Origin: CALAMD01 sp035301345
GTDB taxonomy: Bacteria > Bacillota > Bacilli > Bacillales > Amphibacillaceae
Direction: 5' to 3'
DNA length: 28,790 nt
Assembly: GCA_035301345.1 (NCBI GenBank)
Contig: DATGUM010000018.1
Coordinates: 1-28,790, forward strand
The translations under genes and the position numbers were made by a program. Below, in pieces: positions 23,763-28,790 of this stretch. A model generated the notes under the pieces. The model was not told the origin of the DNA, did not search any database, and saw only the letters and a program-made list of their open reading frames with translations. The first letter of the stretch is position 1. Every line of letters starts with the position of its first letter.

Positions 23763-25103
23763 TTATAAGTAATCTTCCAAGTTATCCACTTTAAATGGAA
23801 TAGAAGTTCGCTGAAACGCTTCTTTTTGATCTAATGGGACTGTAGCATCTATACCCATCTTATCGGATACATCATTTATGTTATGTGATGACTCTAAAGG
23901 CGAACCTTTAGCTCCCGAAACTATAAATATATCTTTAGCTGCTTGCGTTCTTGTCGCAATCGCCCATTCCACGTCTTCTGCGTTGAATAGATCAACATCA
24001 TCATCAACGACAACGACGTGTTTTAAATCTTTATCGCTAGCAAATGCTGCTAATGCTGCTTGCTTAGCGTCCCCTTCAGTCTTTTTGTCAATTTGGATAA
24101 CAGCGTGTAAACGAGCTGCTGCTGCCATTGGCACGTGTACAGCTTTTACGTTTTCAACTGTTTGACGAACAGTACTGAATAAAGTCATTTCACGTACTAA
24201 GCACATAGGAAGTCTTTCCTCTGCACTTGCCGGTAAAATAGTTTGTGGAATTGGATTGTCTCGATAAGTAATTGCTGTCATCTCAACAATTGGCTGTGGT
24301 TCATTCCCACCATAATAGCCACCTAGCTCTCCGAATAATCCTTCTGGATCTCTTTCATGAGGCAAGATTTTCCCTTCCATAACTATTTCTGCTTCTGCTA
24401 AAACTTCTAAATCAACAGTCTTACACTTAACTACGTCTAATGACTGTCCTGTTAAAGCACTAGCTAAATTCAATTTGTCTGCATGATATAAATGAGTACT
24501 ATACTGCGAAGCTAAAACAACCGCCGGAGTTACACCGAACATCAGTGCGATTTCCATTGGTTCTCCTTTTTCTTCAAAATGAGCATATTGTCGCTGGAGT
24601 TCAGGCGAGGTAATAACAATGTTCGTACGATTTCCGCCTAAAACCCCCATTCTACGGATCGAAGTGTATCGTTTATTGCCATCCATATCTTTAACAACTA
24701 ACACACCTGATACGTAATATGGTCCACAATCTAACTCGTGGAAGGTTGGTACCGGAAAGAAATCGTCGAGATTAAATGGTCCTGTTACAACATTTTCATG
24801 GACAGGTCCTGTAGGTACTAATGTTGTTTCTATCGGATTAACGAGTGCGTCAATCATATGTGGAACAATTTCGTCCGTCTCAATGCCCATACTATCAGCC
24901 ATTAAGTCTCGGCATCCACCTGTTCCTGCTAACATCGGCACGTCATATCCTAATACATTTTCAAATAAAAATGGTTTAGCACCATTTTTTGTTTTTAAAA
25001 CCGCTCCTAATTCAAATTGAGGGTCTACTTCTTTTCTAACACGATATAACAATTGGCGACTTTCCCAATCATCTAGAAGTTCTCTAATATTACGGGGAGT
25101 CAT
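23763..25103 (-). CDS. UbiD-family prenyl-FMN decarboxylase (candidate 4-amino-5-imidazolecarboxylate decarboxylase)
   Basis: 446 residues, normal for UbiD enzymes, which remove or add CO2 on aromatic or alkenyl carboxylates using prenyl-FMN and a divalent metal. The catalytic E-x4-E pair lies in EGLFGELGGYYGG (Glu254 and Glu259), and YTSIRRMGVLGGNRT (from about 146) holds the partner Arg and a metal ligand region. It overlaps ubiX by 4 bases, so the cofactor maker is coupled to it. It lies just before the first shell gene. In the proposed xanthine route it fits the decarboxylation to 4-aminoimidazole. Other imidazole or phenolic carboxylates are possible substrates. Confidence 0.9.
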   Translation of the reverse strand: MTPRNIRELLDDWESRQLLYRVRKEVDPQFELGAVLKTKNGAKPFLFENVLGYDVPMLAGTGGCRDLMADSMGIETDEIVPHMIDALVNPIETTLVPTGPVHENVVTGPFNLDDFFPVPTFHELDCGPYYVSGVLVVKDMDGNKRYTSIRRMGVLGGNRTNIVITSPELQRQYAHFEEKGEPMEIALMFGVTPAVVLASQYSTHLYHADKLNLASALTGQSLDVVKCKTVDLEVLAEAEIVMEGKILPHERDPEGLFGELGGYYGGNEPQPIVEMTAITYRDNPIPQTILPASAEERLPMCLVREMTLFSTVRQTVENVKAVHVPMAAAARLHAVIQIDKKTEGDAKQAALAAFASDKDLKHVVVVDDDVDLFNAEDVEWAIATRTQAAKDIFIVSGAKGSPLESSHNINDVSDKMGIDATVPLDQKEAFQRTSIPFKVDNLEDYL

Positions 25104-25669
25104 GCCTTCTCACCCCATCTTTCTATAAGTTGATGTTCAATTTTAAGTTCATCTAATATACGAGCAACCATAAAATTAACCAATTCCCAAATTTCTTTCG
25201 GTCGGTGATAGAAACCCGGGCTTGCTGGTAAAATGGATACTCCTGTTTCCGCAAGAGTAGTCATATTCCGTAAGTGAAGCGTATGTAATGGCGCTTCTCT
25301 CGGAACGATAATTAAGTTTCTTCTTTCTTTCATAGCAACGTTTGCTGCACGGCATAATAAATTATCACCGATCCCATTAGCTATGTAACCTAATGTACTC
25401 ATTGAACACGGAACGACAACCATTCCATCTGTTTGGAATGATCCACTTGCTATTGAAGAAAACAAGTCGCCATTTTCATGAACAACTGCGTACTGTTTTA
25501 ACTCTTCAATATCAACACCACACTCATATTGCAAAACCTTTACTCCCGTTTCGGATGCAACTAAGTGAGTTTCAATACCTAATTCATGAAGCGCGCGGAC
25601 CAGTGTATAACCATACACTGATCCACTTGCTCCTGTGATACCGACGACGATTCTCGTCTTACGGCTCAA
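25100..25669 (-). CDS. ubiX: UbiX-family flavin prenyltransferase
   Basis: 189 residues. FMN-binding GITGASGSVYGYTLV (about 10-24), the VVVPCSMSTLGYIANGIGDN block, AANVAMKERRNLIIVPREAP and the phosphate-binding region NMTTLAETGVSILPASPGFY are all intact. It prenylates FMN to make the cofactor of UbiD enzymes. Start and stop are tightly packed: 15 bases after the cysteine hydrolase and a 4-base overlap with UbiD. This makes it a dedicated cofactor gene for the operon's decarboxylase. Confidence 0.94.
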   Translation of the reverse strand: MSRKTRIVVGITGASGSVYGYTLVRALHELGIETHLVASETGVKVLQYECGVDIEELKQYAVVHENGDLFSSIASGSFQTDGMVVVPCSMSTLGYIANGIGDNLLCRAANVAMKERRNLIIVPREAPLHTLHLRNMTTLAETGVSILPASPGFYHRPKEIWELVNFMVARILDELKIEHQLIERWGEKA

Positions 25670-25684
25670 TTAAATTCTTCTACC

Positions 25685-26278
25685 TTATGCGTTTTTTGCT
25701 TGGGAGAATTTTTCTTTTGCAGCTTTCATATATTCATCAGTCGTCATGATATCTCCGAAGATTCCCATGTCTCTTAAGCCGCCTTCGTGCATTTCATCTG
25801 TTTGTGAAGCAGTACCGTCAGAAAGTGCAATAACGTTGTATCCGTTATAAAGTGCATCTGATGCTGTACTTCTTACACATACGTTTGTCCATACACCTGT
25901 TAAAACAACAGTGTCAATTTCTTCTTCTCTTAAGAATAAGTCGAAGTCAGTGAATGTGAATGCACTGTGACGACGCTTTTGAACGATGTAGTCGCCTTTA
26001 TCTTCTTCTGGTTGTAGTTCAGGAATGAACTCATGGCCCCAAGTTCCTTTGATTGCGTGAACTGGTCTTACGCGGAAGTCAGCGTCATTTTTACGGTGTG
26101 CTTCCTGAATGTGTACAACTTGAATATCTTCTTCGTGACAGAAGTCCATTGCTTCTCTAATCTTAGGAATGATGTCACGTCCTGCTTGTCCACACTCCAT
26201 TGCTGATCCTTCTGGGATAAAGTCATTCAACATGTCAATAATTACTAATGCGTGCTTCTTACCTTTTAATTCTGTCAT
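25685..26278 (-). CDS. Isochorismatase-fold cysteine amidohydrolase (candidate ureido hydrolase)
   Basis: 197 residues with a full catalytic triad: Asp15 in LVIIDMLNDF, Lys101 in VQKRRHSAF and Cys134 in GVWTNVCVRSTA, the last in the usual cis-peptide context. Relatives include RutB (ureidoacrylate), biuret and N-carbamoylsarcosine amidohydrolases, all cleaving ureido or carbamoyl groups. It lies 55 bases after the cyclic amidohydrolase and before ubiX. The matching step is 4-ureido-5-imidazolecarboxylate to 4-amino-5-imidazolecarboxylate, CO2 and ammonia. Nicotinamidase- or pyrimidine-type substrates are alternatives. Confidence 0.9.
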   Translation of the reverse strand: MTELKGKKHALVIIDMLNDFIPEGSAMECGQAGRDIIPKIREAMDFCHEEDIQVVHIQEAHRKNDADFRVRPVHAIKGTWGHEFIPELQPEEDKGDYIVQKRRHSAFTFTDFDLFLREEEIDTVVLTGVWTNVCVRSTASDALYNGYNVIALSDGTASQTDEMHEGGLRDMGIFGDIMTTDEYMKAAKEKFSQAKNA

Positions 26279-26333
26279 AATAAATCTCCTCCAAATTTTG
26301 TTTTTATTGTTTAAATAATATAAAATTATTTAC

Positions 26334-27842
26334 TTATTTGTTTAGTTTTTCTCCTAATTCAACTGATGAAGAAAGTGCTTGCTCTACGCGGTAAGCATCT
26401 TCTGCTTCTTTCCATCCTTCTTCATAGTTTTCAAACTTAATGCCACGGTCAAGTCTTTGAATGCTTTGACGCTTCACATATTCACCGTAACCTACATCTC
26501 CAACAATGCCGCCGTTGTCTTCGTCATAAATTAACTGACCACGAACGATTGTTTGGACAGGCTTACCTTTTAATTCCATACCGTGTAACGGGTTGTACTT
26601 AGCCATTGTTTCAGATTTCTTTTCATCAATTGTGTATTCACGGTCAAGGTCAATAATTGTGAAGTCAGCATCTGAACCTAACTCCATAGAACCTTTCTTC
26701 GGATAAATTCCGTAGTGAATAGCTGCGTTTCTACTCGTTACTTCAATGAAACGTGATAATGATAAACGACCTTTATTTAATCCTTCACTTACTAAGATAG
26801 GTACCATCGTTTCAACACCAGGGATTCCTGGGAACGTGTTCCAAATTGTTGAACCTTCTGCATCTTTCTCAGTTTCAATTTCATATGGTGCGTGGTCTGT
26901 ACCAACGAAGTCAATTGTTCCGTCAGCAAGTCCTTGCCAGTGAACAATGTTATCTTCAGTTTCACGTAATGGTGGAGCAATCTTAGCAAATGATCCACGT
27001 TCAGTCATAGCTTCTTGTGCGTTTAACACTAAGTAGTGTGGGCACGTTTCTGCTGTTACTTTTACACCACGTGCTTTCGCTTCACGTACTAATTTAACAC
27101 CTTCTTTAGTACTCATGTGTACGATGTGTAAACGAGCACCTGTAGCTTCTGCCATACTAATTGTTAATTCAATAGCTACTTTTTCAGCTAGAGCCATTCT
27201 TGCTTGTGCCCAAGCTGGTCCATCTGTACGACCTTCTGCTTCTAATTTGTTTGAGTAGAACGTACAAATGTTATAGTTCTCTGCGTGAACACCAATTGGT
27301 AGTCCTGTTTTCGCAACTTCGTTGAAAATCTCTAACATTTCAGCATCTTCAACTCTTGGGAACGTTGGAACTGATGGAGTCATGTAAACTTTAAATGCAA
27401 CTACTCCTTCGTCTACTTGTGGGTAAACGTTGTCTAACCAACCTTCACGAACATCTTCACCAGTTGCTCCACCCCAGAATGCATAGTCAACATATGCTTT
27501 GTTCTTAATAGGGTCATGCTTTTGGTGGAAGCTTTCTGCACTACGTACTGAAGGCTTACTACAGCACGGCATATCGATGAATGTCGTTACTCCACCTGCT
27601 GCTGCAGAGCGGCTTCCTGTACTAAAGTTTTCACGGTGCTCAAATCCTGGGTCCATGAAGTGAGTATGTGGATCAATACATCCAGGAACGACTAAGTTAC
27701 CTTTAACGTCCATCGTTTCTTTTGCTGAAATACCATCTACTGAATCAAGGTACCCCGCAATTTTTCCGTCTTTAACTAAAATGTTCGACGCTACTTTTCT
27801 GTCCCCTTGAGGGATAAGTGCGTTTTTAAGAATTAAATCCAT
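26334..27842 (-). CDS. Cyclic amidohydrolase of the dihydropyrimidinase/allantoinase group (candidate xanthine amidohydrolase)
   Basis: 502 residues. The binuclear metal site is complete: HTH at 59-61, the carboxylated Lys151 in AFKVYMTPS, His186 in GVHAEN, His242 in HIVHMS and Asp316 in GTDHAP. About 40 residues at the C-terminus, after the beta-sandwich (from about 455), are charged and helical and extend past the usual end. Enzymes of this group open cyclic ureide rings. First gene of the microcompartment operon. Opening the pyrimidine ring of xanthine would give 4-ureido-5-imidazolecarboxylate. Plain annotation would read allantoinase or dihydropyrimidinase; no uricase or ureidoglycolate genes support allantoin. 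Confidence 0.9.
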   Translation of the reverse strand: MDLILKNALIPQGDRKVASNILVKDGKIAGYLDSVDGISAKETMDVKGNLVVPGCIDPHTHFMDPGFEHRENFSTGSRSAAAGGVTTFIDMPCCSKPSVRSAESFHQKHDPIKNKAYVDYAFWGGATGEDVREGWLDNVYPQVDEGVVAFKVYMTPSVPTFPRVEDAEMLEIFNEVAKTGLPIGVHAENYNICTFYSNKLEAEGRTDGPAWAQARMALAEKVAIELTISMAEATGARLHIVHMSTKEGVKLVREAKARGVKVTAETCPHYLVLNAQEAMTERGSFAKIAPPLRETEDNIVHWQGLADGTIDFVGTDHAPYEIETEKDAEGSTIWNTFPGIPGVETMVPILVSEGLNKGRLSLSRFIEVTSRNAAIHYGIYPKKGSMELGSDADFTIIDLDREYTIDEKKSETMAKYNPLHGMELKGKPVQTIVRGQLIYDEDNGGIVGDVGYGEYVKRQSIQRLDRGIKFENYEEGWKEAEDAYRVEQALSSSVELGEKLNK

Positions 27843-28191
27843 TTTTATCGTTTCCCCTTTCGATTTTAAAGTTTCACTTGGATAAGATTATGCAAGTTCA
27901 TGACATCTGTTAAGCAACATTCCCACTATATAATAGTTCTCGACTTAAATTCGCTCGTTCCCTTTAGCTTTCATGTTGAAACGTTCAATCACCTGATACT
28001 TACTGGTGTTTACAAACTGCTGTAAAAACGAGGCGGACTTGTCAAGTCAACTTAAACGGATATCAAAACAGACCGACTTTACACAAATCAATTTAAGATG
28101 AGAGTACTCATCCACTTGCAATTAATTCGGTTCGTCGCACACCCCCTTAAATGTAATAAAATATTCAAATAATTTAAAAAATATTGAATAC
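27843..28191 (-). other. Long leader/promoter region of the microcompartment operon with several inverted repeats
   Basis: About 350 bases without a gene. In it I see GATGAG/CTCATC (28098-28113), the palindrome GACTTGTCAAGTC (28036-28048) that overlaps a TTGACA on the minus strand, CACC/GGTG (about 28000-28016), TTGAA/TTCAA (about 27976-27988) and a TATATA stretch near 27937. I could not pair any -35 with a good -10. No known riboswitch core was recognised. The start codon at 27842 has AAAGGGGAAA upstream as its ribosome binding site. Confidence 0.5.
28036..28048. promoter_or_regulatory. Candidate operator palindrome upstream of the microcompartment operon
   Basis: GACTTGTCAAGTC is a perfect 6-1-6 palindrome. 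On the minus strand it contains TTGACA, so a bound protein would cover a possible -35 element. The cognate regulator is not in this window. Confidence 0.35.
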
Positions 28192-28261
28192 AAAAAACCG
28201 CAGACTAAAGAACGACCCCCACGTGGAACGATCCCTCCGCGAGAATACCTTTAATCTGCGG
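28192..28261 (-). terminator. Strong intrinsic terminator with long structured loop
   Basis: Minus strand CCGCAGATTAAAG (28261-28249) pairs with CTTTAGTCTGCGG (28210-28198), 13 bp with one G-U, followed by six T. The 38-base apical part is GC-rich and can fold further; it holds the near-repeats GGGATCGTTC and GGGGTCGTTC. It may be a second stop for the DUF2294 transcript or an attenuator for the microcompartment operon. Confidence 0.75.
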
Positions 28262-28318
28262 TTCAAATAACCTTCGTCAAACAAAGATTCCATGTAACCG
28301 CTATCTCTAAAGTGCCAT

Positions 28319-28347
28319 CAAAAACGCCCTAAATAGTTAGGCGCATT
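28319..28347 (-). terminator. Terminator of the DUF2294 gene
   Basis: Minus strand CGCCTAA and TTAGGGCG form a short hairpin (one bulged G) followed by TTTTTGATG, 12 bases past the stop codon. Confidence 0.65.
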
Positions 28348-28358
28348 TTAGATAATCA

Positions 28359-28721
28359 TTACAAGACATTACTTTCAAAGATAATCACACAGCAAGCATG
28401 TTCAGTTTTAGAGTCATAATCTTTTAAAACAGACAACACTTTATATCCAGTAACATCTTCTATCTCTTGCTTTAATTTCGCTTTAAATTCGACAATGAGT
28501 GCTGCATCTGCATAAGTTGTTAATTCTTGGAAGTTTTTACTCAAAGCCGTGAAAGCTTGAACCCGTTTATGCTGTGCGAAGATGATAAGCCTATCGTCAA
28601 ATAAATTGATCCGTTGACTTACAACTCCTGTTGCATAAAACTCTTGGTTAATCCGATTATATACTTGTGCGATGTCTCTTTTCAAGGTCCGAATTTCAGT
28701 CGAGGTAAGCATTGCATTCAA
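28359..28721 (-). CDS. DUF2294 family protein
   Basis: 120 residues with the family pattern LKRDIAQVYNRINQEFYATG near the start, then DDRLIIFAQHKRVQAF and a C-terminal TGYKVLSVLKDYDSKTEHACCVIIF. The start codon is TTG at 28721 with AGGGGAGG 10 bases upstream; an internal ATG at 28712 is possible. DUF2294 proteins are small and of unclear function (sometimes loosely labelled sodium-translocating). It has its own promoter and terminator, and I see no link to the purine genes. Confidence 0.85.
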   Translation of the reverse strand: MNAMLTSTEIRTLKRDIAQVYNRINQEFYATGVVSQRINLFDDRLIIFAQHKRVQAFTALSKNFQELTTYADAALIVEFKAKLKQEIEDVTGYKVLSVLKDYDSKTEHACCVIIFESNVL

Positions 28722-28748
28722 AATATATAACCTCCCCTACTGACCTCA

Positions 28749-28777
28749 ATATTAATGTATCCGCTCTCAATTGTCAA
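28749..28777 (-). promoter_or_regulatory. Sigma-A promoter for the DUF2294 gene
   Basis: Minus strand TTGACA (28777-28772), 17 bases, TAATAT (28754-28749), with the ribosome binding site 12 bases further on. Confidence 0.8.
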
Positions 28778-28790
28778 GCAATTTTTAATT

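Noticed and set aside
26334..27842. Allantoinase in a uric acid/allantoin pathway
   Set aside because: No uricase, HIU hydrolase, OHCU decarboxylase, allantoate or ureidoglycolate genes are present; UbiD and ureido-hydrolase neighbours fit the imidazole route better. The enzyme family itself does not exclude allantoin.
27900..27990. Sigma-54 (-24/-12) promoter or cre site upstream of the BMC operon
   Set aside because: GG and GC dinucleotides are not at the required 10-base spacing, and the TTGAAACGTTCAA repeat is too short for the cre consensus.

Overview
The window looks like chromosomal DNA of a low-GC Bacillota, most likely a Bacillaceae relative. The reasons are consensus sigma-A promoters (TTGACA, 17-nt spacer, TATAAT), strong AGGAGG-type ribosome binding sites, a lipoprotein MBL/DUF3006 pair, Bacillus-type puc genes, and glycine and purine riboswitches. 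I cannot name the species. Nearly everything from about 1.9 kb to 27.8 kb is on the minus strand and concerns purine breakdown.

Layout, left to right. 1-1.9 kb: start of a DUF5058-type membrane protein gene (minus) and a plus-strand lipoprotein MBL hydrolase plus DUF3006 pair. 1.96-5.1 kb: AzgA-type purine permease and adenine deaminase. 5.4-11.25 kb: three-subunit xanthine dehydrogenase with its MobA-like and split XdhC maturation genes, behind a consensus promoter and a purine riboswitch whose terminator competes with the aptamer (ON logic). 11.3-12.2 kb: formyltetrahydrofolate deformylase. 12.3-17.0 kb: glyA-sdaAB-sdaAA-lpd behind a tandem glycine riboswitch. 17.1-27.84 kb: a 13-gene, tightly packed minus-strand operon for a bacterial microcompartment (BMC). 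28.2-28.8 kb: terminators and a DUF2294 gene.

The BMC operon is the main discovery. It encodes three BMC-H shell proteins (one with a Lys-rich tail), one BMC-P pentamer, a BMC-linked HFCD flavoprotein-like protein, and an unusual basic, disordered protein with an RSNAP octapeptide repeat fused to what look like two divergent BMC domains. It has no aldehyde dehydrogenase, PduL or glycyl radical enzyme. Its enzymes, in transcription order, are a cyclic amidohydrolase, an isochorismatase-fold hydrolase, UbiX and UbiD, an adenine-deaminase homologue with altered metal-site motifs, a cyclase-family hydrolase and a DUF1989 protein. This order matches the classical anaerobic xanthine pathway of purine-fermenting clostridia: xanthine, 4-ureido-5-imidazolecarboxylate, 4-amino-5-imidazolecarboxylate, 4-aminoimidazole, 4-imidazolone, formiminoglycine, glycine. 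The pathway assignment is inference; the enzyme families and gene order are read from the sequence.

Taken together, the window may hold one route: purine uptake, adenine to hypoxanthine (Ade), hypoxanthine to xanthine (Xdh), xanthine to glycine in or around a microcompartment, then glycine to serine (GlyA) and pyruvate (SdaAA/AB). Xanthine formation would be switched by a purine riboswitch and glycine use by a glycine riboswitch.
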